Source of the DNA: Dermatophagoides farinae
Taxonomy: Eukaryota > Arthropoda > Arachnida > Sarcoptiformes > Pyroglyphidae
Reading direction: 5' to 3'
NCBI RefSeq assembly: GCF_024713945.1
Contig: NC_134680.1
Location: forward strand, 3,620,001 to 3,684,000
Length of the DNA stretch: 64,000 nt
Under the pieces are notes generated by a model, which saw only the letters and a list, made by a program, of their open reading frames with translations, searched no databases and was not told the origin of the DNA. A program made the position numbers and the translations under genes. Positions 52,801 through 64,000 of this stretch are shown piece after piece (positions within the stretch are counted from its first letter, which is position 1; every line of letters starts with the position of its first letter).

Positions 52801-54183
52801 TTACCATTCATTCAATTTTTTGTTTCTTTTTCATTCATTTATTCATTTTTTTTTTTTTTTGACAAACTATAACAACAAAATCTACCTGAGAAAAAAAATG
52901 ATGTAAAAGAGAGAATAACTTTATTACCACTTGATGATATAATTATTAATTATAAATAATTTGAAAAAAACCAACCAACCAGCCAGTCAACAGTAGATTT
53001 CGGGACCAAAAAAAAAATATAACACATCAAAACTCTGAAAACAACAACATCGACCATAACCAATAACAATAATATACCAGAATTTTAATGAATCAATAAA
53101 TCAATTCTTCTACCCTGAAAAAATGAAATAAAAAAAAAATTTAATAAAAAATACCTCGCTTGTTATTTTGATTGAAAATAATCAATAAAATGTTGTGAAA
53201 AAAAAGAAAAGAGAAAATCTCGAATTTTTTATTTTCACATAATCAAAATATTCAAATCATTCAATGTGTGTGGAAAGAAAGAAAAATAAAAATGACAAAA
53301 ATTGCAAGTTTGTTCCGTTTTGTTCACATATCAGATACGATTGATTGATTTGTGATTTTTAAATTCAATGTTTTACCAAAAATTCTTTCCCATTTTGCCA
53401 TTAGTTTATGTTTGTTTTTGTTTTATTTTCAAATGTGTCCAAACGATAATGATTTGAATGTTTATTACAATTTGACAATATCATTGTTCTTTCAAATAGA
53501 TTCAATTTAAATTGAAAAAAATTTCAGTTTACTGTTGTTGTTTATGTTGAACTATCATCATTTGAACGATGAATGAGATTTTTTTTTTATTGAATTTGGA
53601 CCATTTATTGACAAAATTATGATGAATATTTTGAGTTGATGGCTTGGACAAAAACAAAAAAAAATTTTAAATTTGTCCTCAATAAGTTCATTGTTGGGGT
53701 CCATATTAACGATTCATTAGTTTTTTATTCATTCAAAAATCTTATTTTCTCTCGCTCTGTAGAGTTCATTACTATGGCCTATGTAGATGGATGGAACAAA
53801 CCAACGGCGGAATTTAATGTAATTTGATGAATGATGAACATGTAAGAATGGAAGAAGATGGAGCAAAAGAAAAAATTGTCTGTAGGATTTTTTCATTTAA
53901 ACAAAAATTTTTCGAAACAATGCCATTCAGATTGAAAATTCTACAAATTTCACTTTAGAAATTTCTTTACATATCATCATCAGCAAAATCATCTGAAATT
54001 CGATGGTGGATGATATATGATGACGATGATAATGATGGCAACACATTAGTACATAGAATATATGATGAGATTTATAAAATTTAGAAAAAAATTTTTTGTT
54101 TGACAAATGACAGGAATACGAATCGAATGAAACTAAATTAATGGGCGGCGTAGCCATTTTTCAAAAAAAAAAAAAAAAAAAAT
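49823..54183. other. APPL 3' flank and convergent interval to PDCD4
   Basis: There are 4.4 kb without a supported exon between the APPL stop (plus) and the last PDCD4 exon (minus). Much of the first part is probably APPL 3' untranslated region, since fly Appl also has a long one. AATAAA-like signals occur near 52627 and 53186. Simple repeats include (GT)n near 52769-52785 and T/A homopolymers. Confidence 0.5.
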
Positions 54184-56211
54184 TCAGGCTTTGATAACAC
54201 CACCATCACCTTCAGACACGAAACGTTTTCGTCCCCTGTGTGTGTGTGTGCGTGGGTAGATATTTTGTGTGTAAGAAAAAAATTTTCATTAATTTTTCAT
54301 CTTTGCTTCAATCTAATTACCTTTGTGGCATTTCTTTTTCCAATTCATTTGGAAATGATTCCAATTTTTCCGCTTTGGTTTTGATCGTTTCAAGTATTTC
54401 ATATGCAAACGGTACATCAATGACAATATCTGGCATCTCTTCAAAAACACGTAGATAGCCCTATATGTATCAACAATTAGACAAATGTTATTACTATAGA
54501 CAGGAAAAAACATCTGAAGAAAAAACATTACATTTTTCAATTGATCAATAGTGATGACGCCGGAATCGAATAAATATTTGAGCAATGCACAAATCTTATC
54601 GATTGTTGTCTCTTTACTATCTTCAATAGCTTTTACAATAGCTTCATAGACAAATTCATGATGGAAATGTGGTACTTCCAAATCATTGAGATTTGATCCA
54701 GCATCTGTTGCCAGATTCGATACGAGATATTCTTCTAAAATCAAATGCATCTGTTTGATCAGATATTTTACTGGTCGCATACCACCAGTAAAACCCCAAA
54801 TTCGATCCACATTAATGAGACCATGTTTACTGGTCAATAAATCGTGTGCCACTTCAATGGAAAACTTTTGCGGCTTTTCCGTATATTTTTCTTTGTTACG
54901 TTTAACATAAATCGGTGGGATACAATCATCGGCAACAGCACGGGCAATAAAATTACCCAACAATTCATCCGCATTCGGTGTGTCAAGCATTAGATCAGGA
55001 AGCATTTCAAGCAAAACATCGAATGCATGTTCAATATCTTTCTGTTGAAAAACATGACCATACAAATCGGATATCAATACCGATGTCATTTCTCGATTAG
55101 CATTTTTACGTTCCATTGCCAATGAAATGGCAATGACAGCAATCATATAAAGTTCATCGCCAAAATTAAATTCTTGCAATGAATCGATAACCTCTTCAGT
55201 GTTACCATGTTCATAATATTCAGTGACAATCGGTTTAACATATTGTTCAATTTGATCTTCATCCAAAACCGGTGTTATGGCTTCGATTTTACAATTTTCC
55301 ATATTATCTGAATCATAATTAGGATCATTTGGATCCAAATAATCACCATCACCATCCGGATATACTTCACAGATTTTTCCCCATGTTCCTTTACCACCTG
55401 CACCACCTGTCAACGGAAAAAGATAAAAGTAAATTTTTTAGCATATAGTTGTATAGAAGTTCGTAATTGAATCAACTTTCCAAGTTGTATTTACTAATAA
55501 ACTATTTCTAACATACAACTACATGAAAAAACGAAAGAAATTAAAAACGCGCGCAATCGATCATCATGTTATGTTATTGATGATGATCATGATAATAATA
55601 ATGATTATCGAATGCAATGACATGATCCAAGTTAAACTATACTAAATAATATTGAAGAACATCTTATCAATTATCCTTATCATCACAATAACAATAATAA
55701 AAATAAAAGTATGAATTTGTTTTGAAGCCAAAACAAGGAACTAACATATTACAGGCACAGACAGACATTGAATAAAAATGAGCGTGACTATCATCATTCG
55801 ATTGTATTTCTTTCCTCATTTCATTCATATGACAACATCAATATTGTTGATTTTTGATACTTTTTTTCTGGAAAACAAAGAAATGACATCACAGGTCGAA
55901 CAGGTAGATGATAGACATATGGATGGATGTATTGTCATTGTATTCAAAACATTACCTTTTTTAGCTAATCCACGACCAAATCGGCTACGTGATCGGCGAC
56001 TATTTTTCATAAATTTCTTCATATTAGCTTCAGTTGTTGGTGAATGTTGATGAAGATCAGCATTCGATGCGGATGATGTGGATCCATGATTAGGAATCGG
56101 TTTAGCCATACCTTTACCAATCATCTCATGTTTGCCGTTATTATTATTATGATCACCGGTATCATCATGGCCATTGATTTGACCATCCGAACTATTTTTA
56201 GTCGTTGACAT
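54184..56211 (-). CDS. PDCD4: Programmed cell death protein 4 (PDCD4)
   Basis: PDCD4 binds the helicase eIF4A through two MA3 domains and represses translation of structured mRNAs. Four exons are inferred: 55956-56211, 54532-55406, 54321-54460 and 54184-54235, giving 440 residues (human 469). The N-terminus has a basic RRSRSRFGRGLAKK stretch joining to GGAGGKGTWG as in vertebrates. The first MA3 domain is at about 138-260 (EYYEHGNTEEV, NREMTSVLISDLYG, FIARAVADD) and the second at about 295-420 (EVPHFHHEFVYEAI). Exon 3 appears to end at AGG-TAA, but the AG|GTAATT donor joins in phase to a 52-nt last exon encoding RGRKRFVSEGDGG, the family's conserved C-terminal tail. That match is what fixes the 3' end. 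Confidence 0.95.
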
Positions 56212-57499
56212 TGTTGGCAGATTTTTTTTTACTGTTGTTCAAATAAATTCGGAAAAACAATTGAATTTATTTTCGAAGAAAGAAAGAAAGAAGAAAGTTA
56301 TATAAGCTAATGAAAACAAAAAATGACAAATAACGTAAAAGTGATGATGGCAGAATTTTTTCTTTTCGAATAATTGAAAAAAAAATTCGAAAAATAGCAG
56401 TAAAGTTATATTTCTTTCTTTGTTTTTTGGTGGCAGCAACAACAACGACAACAGACAAAAAATCTTCAAGATATAACATACACTTTCAATCAATCAATCA
56501 TTTAATCCAATCAAATATGGAAATAATAAATGTTTGGCTTGGTTTCTTATGCCTGATGATGATTTTTTTTTTTGTATTTGATTCACATGACAATGTCCAC
56601 ACACAATCGGTGATGGCCAATGTTTGATTTTTGGTTGTCGATAGTTGTTTTTTTTTTTGGTAATGATGATGATGATGATGATGTTAACATGCCAGACATA
56701 CACAAACACACATACCAGTTTTACTTTTAATATATTGGATTAGCTTCACTTGGTTTGGCTTTATGTTTTTTTTTTCTGTTGTTGGCTTGCTCTTCTTTCC
56801 TTGCTTGAAATCAATGATGTTGTTGTTGTTTTTTTTTGTAGTTGTTATATCGTCATTGCTTTTGCTGTTGGTTGTTATTTTGGAGATACATCGATCCACA
56901 CACAAACACCACATATTTACATTCATAGCCTTCAATTATGAAAAAAATCAACAACAACAAAAAAAATTTACCAAGTGTTTATGGTAGTGGCATGAAAATA
57001 TCAAATTCAGCCAAATTTTGTTAACAACAGAAAAAACAAAGAATAAATTGCGCTTGCTCAATGATCACCAATGTTGAATGTGATATGAGAGAGACCAAAT
57101 CACGTATACCACCACCATATATACAATGATTTACATTCTGGAATATTCGAGAATTCAAATGTATATAGTATATACCGATAAATGAATTGGGATTCTCGGT
57201 GGTAGAATTCAAATAAATAGATGCTGTATTCATTAGAATTCTAGTTAGATTTTAAAGTAGTATTCATTATTTGACTATTTAAATGAAGGAGAAAAGAAAA
57301 ATTAAAGAATTTGTAATTTTTTTTTCATTTAATTGTATATACTCGAAAAAGGTGGTGCTTTTTGTCCGGGCAAACAATATTCTCATGTCTCATAATAATG
57401 AAAAAAAAGTTTTAAACTTTATTTATTCTTTAATCATAGGAAAAAAATGAAATGAATTTAGTTTTCAGCTTAAAAGACGAGAGGAATCATTTTTTGCTC
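56212..57499. other. PDCD4 upstream / PSMC4 downstream interval
   Basis: No exon is seen. The interval contains the PDCD4 promoter side and the PSMC4 3' end, with a minus-strand AATAAA at 57422-57427, 73 bp after the PSMC4 stop codon. (GAT)n at 56665-56682 and T-runs are the main repeats. Confidence 0.55.
57422..57427 (-). terminator. Poly-A signal of PSMC4
   Basis: AATAAA on the minus strand, 73 bp past the PSMC4 stop codon. Confidence 0.55.
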
Positions 57500-58863
<1,364 letters not shown>

Positions 58864-59027
58864 GTTTTTTTGGAAAAATTTAAAATTTAAAAAAAATGAA
58901 ATCCAATAAACTTTAAGGCAAAAACAATGAAATTCTGATTCGATATACACTGGAATTGGATGACAATCTGTTCAGTGAGCATGAAATGAATGAGATTGCT
59001 ATTTTGTAGTGCAAATAAGAGTATCAT

Positions 59028-59036
59028 AGATGGCGC
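59028..59036 (+). promoter_or_regulatory. AGATGGCGC motif before PSMC4
   Basis: AGATGGCGC lies 165 bp upstream of the PSMC4 start and 25 bp past the presumed MAD2 poly-A signal. The core matches the YY1/Pho-type ATGGC element. Orientation is opposite to the gene. Related copies precede MAD2 and FTSJ3. Confidence 0.4.
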
Positions 59037-59060
59037 TCTTTAATCATTGATTAAAAATTA

Positions 59061-59070
59061 TTTATTTATT
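59061..59070 (-). terminator. Tandem poly-A signal of MAD2
   Basis: AATAAATAAA on the minus strand, starting 98 bp past the MAD2 stop codon. It contains two overlapping hexamers. Confidence 0.6.
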
Positions 59071-59168
59071 GATTTTTAATTCCTGATTTTTCGGTTAAGA
59101 ATGACAATTTTTATTATGAAAAAAAATGTTTTACATCATTGATGAGATATATATCAGCATCAGATCAT

Positions 59169-59932
59169 TTATAAACCATTTTGTTTATAGGCAACCGATG
59201 CTTTGATATTATGAATTTTAGTATTAAAACTCCGAAGCTGTACTTCTTCGGCGTTAGGAATGATATATGATGTTGAATCATACCAATCTGCTGATGGTAA
59301 TTGTGTGTCTTTGTCCGTGAAAAAGAGAATATCAAATGAAACACGATCATCAATCAATGGTAAAAAGGTGACACTAGCCGTAATTTGTCGAATCAGGTCA
59401 CGAATCTGAGTCTGTATTGCTTTCAAATCAACTTTGATCTGTTTATCCTCACTAACACTATTATCACAATCGATTTTGAATTCCCATCGTTCAATCGTTT
59501 CTTTTGTATCGATTCGAATTAATGCCATGACAACCCGATGAAGTTTTCGTTGTGCCAAAAATACTTGCATCTGATCGAAAATAGTTTGCAAATATTTTTT
59601 CAATCGTTCATCCGTTGACATAAATATGGTTAGGCCATAATGTTGTACGGCTGTAAACTATATATATCAGAATATTATCAAATGTTTTTCTTTTGTTGTC
59701 TTTGCAACTTTATCGTCTACCGATACTTACCGAATCTGGGGGATAAATGCTACGCTGGAATAGGATATTATTAATACAATAATCTTAATAAACAAAGACA
59801 GACAAATGAAAATAAATTCATAAAAATCATCATATTGAATCATATCAAATTATTTTACTTACTGAAAAATTCCTTAATAATTGACACTGATCCTTTCAGA
59901 TTGATTGAATTACAAACACCAACCGATGACAT
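59169..59932 (-). CDS. MAD2L1: Spindle checkpoint protein MAD2
   Basis: MAD2 is the HORMA-domain checkpoint protein that converts to a closed form on MAD1/CDC20 and holds back the anaphase-promoting complex at unattached kinetochores. Three exons are inferred: 59863-59932, 59731-59783 and 59169-59657, giving 203 residues (human 205). The joined N-terminus SIIKEFFNYCINNILFQRSI then YPPDSFTAVQHYGLT aligns with the human IVAEFF...YPSETF...YGLT region; the 53-nt middle exon was placed from this match and from splice phase. ERWEFKIDCDN, IRQITASVTFLPL and the C-terminal seat-belt region RSFNTKIHNIKASVAYK are intact. The promoter must fit in the 188 bp between its start and the FTSJ3 stop codon. Confidence 0.95.
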
Positions 59933-60056
59933 TTTGAATTAATAAAAATTTTGATTAAAAACAAAATAGCGCAAAATTCTTTCATCACTTTTACAACGGT
60001 TATAATTTTGCCACTATTGTGACATAGATGGACATACAGTGGCAGAAAGATTGATA

Positions 60057-60066
60057 CGCCATCTTG
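60057..60066 (-). promoter_or_regulatory. CAAGATGGCG motif before MAD2
   Basis: CAAGATGGCG on the coding strand, 125 bp upstream of the MAD2 start and 27 bp past the FTSJ3 poly-A signal. It matches the core of the YY1-type element known from housekeeping promoters. Function is inferred from position and recurrence only. Confidence 0.45.
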
Positions 60067-60093
60067 TAATTTAATTCAAAAATGGAAATGAAC

Positions 60094-60099
60094 TTTATT
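60094..60099 (-). terminator. Poly-A signal of FTSJ3
   Basis: AATAAA on the minus strand, starting 21 bp after the FTSJ3 stop codon. This would give a very short 3' untranslated region. Confidence 0.6.
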
Positions 60100-60120
60100 T
60101 CAAACAATAAAAAAAAAATT

Positions 60121-62666
60121 TTATCGTGATTTTTGTGGTTTACGGAATTTTTTTTTACCTTTAGCAGCACCCGGTTTTCGTTCATTCTGTTGTTGTTTTC
60201 GTTTATCTTTTTTCATTCGAGAATCAACAATTTTATAACGACCTTTCACGCCGGGTGGTCGTCGATTTCCGTATTGTTTTTTTGCCACCACCAATGTTGG
60301 TCGTTTTTCATTTTTAATCGATGCTCTTTTATATATTCTACGTATAGTATCGGCTTTTTCTTTATTCGACATACTTGGATCTTCTGTCAGATTTTCCGCT
60401 TTGATTCGAGCCTTTTCCAAACGTCTCATCGTACGTTTCTTTTTTCTTGCTTTAGCTTCTAATTCTTTTTTAATTGGTCGAGAATTAATATCGGTTGTGG
60501 ATTTTTTTGAATATTCTTGCGAGACAGGCATCGGTTTACGACAATAGGTTTCTTCTTCACGCTTAAACCAAGATGGTGCACCATCTAAATCATTGTTCAT
60601 ATAACGATTCCAGCCATCGTCAAGTAAATCTCGTTTACATTTTTTCGAATGAATCATTGCCGCTGCCATTGTTAATTCTTCGGGACTAAGCATTCGTTTG
60701 GCTTTTTCTTTACGGCTCATTTTTTTACTTAATCCATTCACCATTGATTGATCGTCTTTTTTCACAACCTCATCATCATCATCATCGTCATCATCATCAT
60801 CATCGTCATCATCATCCACGTCGGATTCAATTTCTTTATCGTCTGATTTTTTCGAATTTTGTTGTTTGCCATCTTTTTCAATGTTTGATTTTTTAAAGAA
60901 AGAATTTTCAATCTCTTCCAATTCGATTGCTTCATCATCATCATCAGCAAATTCTTTGAATATAGGATTATCGAAAAATCGTTCACTTTTGACATCAGTT
61001 GGCTGATTATCGAGATCGACGATTAATTCATTTCCATCATCATCGTCATCTAGATCAAAATGAATTACTCCATTTTCTTTTTCATTTGTTTCATTGTCAT
61101 CATAATCACTATTTTGATTTTGGCCATCATCATTATCATCATCTTCAGATGATTCATCTTCAGAATCTAGATATTTATCATCTTTATCATAATAAATTTT
61201 TTTCTTTTTATCTCGATTTTCTTCATCATCATCATCATCATCTAATACAACATCGGGATCAACATCTTTAATTTTGTCCAAATCTTTACGTATCTTATTT
61301 AAGCTGAATAAATCCTGTTCTTCCTGTACAAGTTGATCATTTTCCAACACCATTTTCAGATTCATTCGTTCGGCTAATTTACGTTTCTCTTTGGCCATTT
61401 TCTTTTTCATTCGTTTCAATTTGATTGTTTCTTCATTTTCAAATGAATCAATTTCTTCCACTTCATCATCATTATCATCAATATTTTCATTGATATCACT
61501 AATATCTTCTTGATCATTTTTCAATTCTTCAAATTCCGTTTTAGATTCTTTAGCCATCTTTTTCATTTCACTTCGTAGTGTACGACGCCAATTTATTAAA
61601 AGTCTATAGAAAAAATTTTGATAATTATTTCGGTTAAATTTTATGAAAGAAAATCAAAAAAAAACTTACGTCAATTCTTTTCTACCAAGTACTTTAATAT
61701 CTTTGAAACATTCAATAATTTCATTCGTGGTTGATGGATGATTTCGGATAAATTCGTCATCGATAACAATTTCACTTGCTTTATTCAACAATTCAGCATA
61801 ATTAGCACTTTCAATAAGATCGATAGCATTCAATTTTTTATATAAAAGTATTTGTCCATCATCATAACCTTCTGCTTTAGCTTTTTTCTGTTTCATACTT
61901 GCTTTCAGCAAATCATTTGTTGTTATTTTTTGCTCTGCATCCGGTAACTCAGCGAACACGTGTGCTGGATCAAAAAATTTAGGATCAATTCGATCTGGAG
62001 CTATAAAATTTTGACAAACAACAAAAATTTCGGCCGATTCATTACGTGATGCTTGTGGTTTAGTAGCTAGTACTTTTTTGAAGAATTTATTCATAACCCA
62101 AATCAATGCATTATAATCTTTGGAACGAAAAACTTTTGTTATGAACCAACCACCTTTGACAAGAAAATCACAGGCCAAATGTAATGCCGATAATGTAAGA
62201 CGATTCTGTTCGAATGCATCATGTATCCAACTTTTACCAACATTTGGTGCACCATCATTGAGTACAACATCAGCTTTCCATGTTTTTAGATTTTTCTTCA
62301 ATGAACTTCGACATTTTTGTGTAGTTATATCCTCTTGTAATGTGATAACATTATGAATTGGTTTGATTGGCACTAAATCCACACCGATTATAACGCTTGA
62401 AACGGGCATATATTTTTGTGCCACCTGTAGCCAGCCTCCTGGTGCTGCACATAAATCAATTAATACTTTGGACTTTTGTAGAAATTCAAATTTTCGATTC
62501 AATTGTATCAATTTGAATGAGGCACGTGAACGATATCCTAGTTTAACAAAAAATATTAAAATCAAATAATATTATCTCCATTTCAAATATATCTCTTACC
62601 AGTCTCTTTGGCTAATTGATAATATTTATCTTTACGTTGTTTACCCACTTTTCCTTTTTTACCCAT
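60121..62666 (-). CDS. FTSJ3: FTSJ3/Spb1 nucleolar rRNA 2'-O-methyltransferase
   Basis: Homologue of yeast Spb1 and human FTSJ3, the nucleolar pre-rRNA processing factor with SAM-dependent 2'-O-methyltransferase activity. Three exons are inferred: 62600-62666, 61670-62537 and 60121-61603, giving 805 residues (human 847). The start [20 protein letters not shown] is the family N-terminus. The FtsJ domain (about 1-235) has the SAM loop [13 protein letters not shown] and the K-D-K-E tetrad positions in [23 protein letters not shown] and ESAEIF. A middle region ends in [17 protein letters not shown] long acidic linker follows, with a run of 15 Asp, then the Spb1 C-terminal domain ([46 protein letters not shown]). 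The Asp run is encoded by (GAT)n-type repeat DNA. No break is seen. Confidence 0.96.
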
Positions 62667-63512
62667 TTTATTCGTTTGTTTTCGTAAGAAACAAAATAAA
62701 TTTAAATTTAAAAATATGAAATTCTAAACACACAATAATCGTCGTGTGTTTATGTGACCACATGGCTATCCATCAATCATGAACGCCATCTTTCAGTCAA
62801 ATCGTGTAATATAATTTTTTTTCAAATAATTCTTGTGCGGATTTGATTTAATTTTGATCCAATTCCCACATTGGCAGCCGATCACTAATCAAAAGTTTTT
62901 ATCAAATGTCAACAAGACGTTTCCTGATGATTATGGTAAATTTTGAAAGGTGTCAAAGCCTTGTCACTGATAACAAGGAAATAATTGATTCGATAATTTT
63001 CTTCGCCTATATTAGGTTTATGAAATCATGCCTTCATGAAAAAAACTTTTGATTTTTTCCCTACTTTTTCAACTTTGAAAGCAGGATCAATCAAAAGATT
63101 TTCAGCCATGTTATTTGCGGTTCACGGTAATTTTTTAAAAATTTAATAAGCCTTTTCAAATGTGAATTGGCAGTGGAAAACGCAAATTATCATTTTTATT
63201 ATCAAATGCATTTACGAAATTTAGCTGCGAGCATTTCAGCCTCATTCAACAGCTGAAGCAATATAATAAACGGCATTGTTCTCAATCGATAGCTATTTCG
63301 ATATATCGTTTAGCCGCTCTATCAAAATCAAGATTTCAATTTTGGAAAGTGTTCTTCGACATGTATTTTCTGTTATATTTATTCACATTCATAAAAGTTT
63401 GATTTAGTTTTTGAAAAATAAATCAACAAGTTGGAAACTTCTTTTTAAATTTCAAATTTTTTTGCTTCTTCATTCATATCATTTGTGTTGAATATATTTG
63501 TTTGTGAAAAAA
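62667..63512. promoter_or_regulatory. Divergent region FTSJ3/PUDP-like
   Basis: This 846-bp interval separates two genes transcribed apart and should hold both promoters. A GATGGCG motif lies at 62783-62793, 118 bp from the FTSJ3 start. No coding exon is seen. Confidence 0.6.
62783..62793 (-). promoter_or_regulatory. AAAGATGGCGT motif before FTSJ3
   Basis: AAAGATGGCGT on the coding strand, 118 bp upstream of the FTSJ3 start codon. It resembles the motifs before MAD2 and PSMC4 and the YY1/Pho core. Confidence 0.45.
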
Positions 63513-64000
63513 ATGGACCAACAAAAATCACATGGAATAACCCATGTAATTTTCGATATGGATGGACTTATATTTGATACGGAAACTTTGTATGAAAAAG
63601 CTTATAAAAATGTACTTGGCCGTTATGGAAGTGAATATACATTAGATTTAAAAATTAAAATTATGGGTCGTCCTGGTTTAGATGGTGCCCGAATTCTGAT
63701 TGATGAATGTAAATTACCATTGACCATTGATGAATATCTAGCCGAAATGACTATTGAACATGATAAAGTTTTTAGTGGTCATGTACCATTGATGCCCGGT
63801 GCTGAACGTTTAATTCGACATCTTTATGATCATCAAATTCCAATTGCCGTTGCAACCAGTAGTAAACGTTATACATTCAAATTGAAAACCAAAGAACACG
63901 GTGAATTATTTAAATTATTTGATCATATTGTTATTGCAAGTGAAGATCCTGAAATAACGGCTGGTAAACCGGATCCACAAACATTTTTAGTTTGTGCTAG
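63513..64000 (+). CDS. PUDP: Pseudouridine-5'-phosphatase-like HAD hydrolase (partial, 3' cut)
   Basis: The frame starts at MDQQKSHGITHVIFDMDGLI and runs off the window edge after 162 codons with no stop. It belongs to the HAD phosphatase superfamily, with the nucleophile motif DMDG (Asp15 and acid/base Asp17) and a helical cap that follows (YEKAYKNVLGRYG). The segments LMPGAERLIRHLYDHQIPIAVATSS (motif II Thr/Ser) and GKPDPQTFL (motif III Lys region) are present. The cap and the segment KRYTFKLKTKEHGELFKLFDHIV match human PUDP (HDHD1) and fly Gs1l best, enzymes that dephosphorylate pseudouridine 5'-phosphate. Substrate is inferred from family only. The C-terminal Asp motif IV lies outside the window. 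Confidence 0.92.
   Translation, partial: MDQQKSHGITHVIFDMDGLIFDTETLYEKAYKNVLGRYGSEYTLDLKIKIMGRPGLDGARILIDECKLPLTIDEYLAEMTIEHDKVFSGHVPLMPGAERLIRHLYDHQIPIAVATSSKRYTFKLKTKEHGELFKLFDHIVIASEDPEITAGKPDPQTFLVCA

Noticed and set aside
54313-54330. PDCD4 apparently ending at AGG-TAA in exon 3
   Set aside because: A GT donor at this exact place joins in phase to an exon encoding the family's conserved C-terminus, so the TAA is intronic in the main form.
59731-59783. Frameshift or stop in the MAD2 middle exon
   Set aside because: The first acceptor I tried (just before CGTAGC) gave a stop. The upstream acceptor TTATTAAG at 59784 gives an in-phase YCINNILFQRSIYPPDS that aligns with MAD2.
60762-60995. 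Asp/Met-rich frames overlapping FTSJ3 on both strands
   Set aside because: They are shadows of the (GAT)n-type acidic coding tract read in other frames.

Overview
The window is a stretch of eukaryotic, very AT-rich nuclear DNA from an arthropod. It is full of (GAT/ATC)n, (AC)n, (AG)n and poly-A runs. Genes carry short introns (about 45-170 bp) and their proteins look like bilaterian orthologues. The gene set, compact introns and repeat texture suggest a mite, perhaps an astigmatid such as a dust mite; this is an inference, since nothing in the sequence names the species. I could assign eleven protein-coding genes and rebuild the introns by hand from donor/acceptor sites, reading phase and family alignment.

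Layout. 1-13.6 kb holds no recognisable gene but carries a 2.7-kb non-autonomous hAT element (3140-5814) built as a foldback: two opposed minisatellite arrays around a ~300-bp loop, with a perfect 8-bp target duplication. 13.66-16.1 kb is an intronless DYRK2-type kinase (minus). 16.1-27.7 kb is gene-poor, with two TA-flanked MITEs (19543-19741 and 20028-20153). 27.7-29.9 kb has VPS29 (plus) tail-to-tail with SUCLG1 (minus). 31.2-34.8 kb has a CDC25 phosphatase (plus) tail-to-tail with a clarin-like four-pass membrane protein (minus). 36.97-37.8 kb is an unrecognised single-pass membrane protein with eight ectodomain cysteines (minus). 42.07-49.8 kb is an amyloid-precursor-protein homologue (APPL, plus) with a 5-kb first intron. 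54.2-56.2 kb is PDCD4 (minus). 57.5-62.7 kb is a tight minus-strand row: FTSJ3/Spb1, MAD2 and PSMC4/Rpt3. 63.5 kb to the edge is the start of a pseudouridine-5'-phosphatase-like HAD gene (plus, cut by the window).

How they relate. This is a normal housekeeping and neuronal gene neighbourhood, not a dedicated pathway. Several members do act in cell-cycle control (CDC25, MAD2, the proteasome subunit Rpt3, DYRK2). The most unusual items are the foldback hAT element, the repeated arrangement of poly-A signal plus GATGGCG motif at the junctions of the FTSJ3-MAD2-PSMC4 row, derived residues in the APP copper site and NPxY tail motif, and the orphan cysteine-rich membrane gene.
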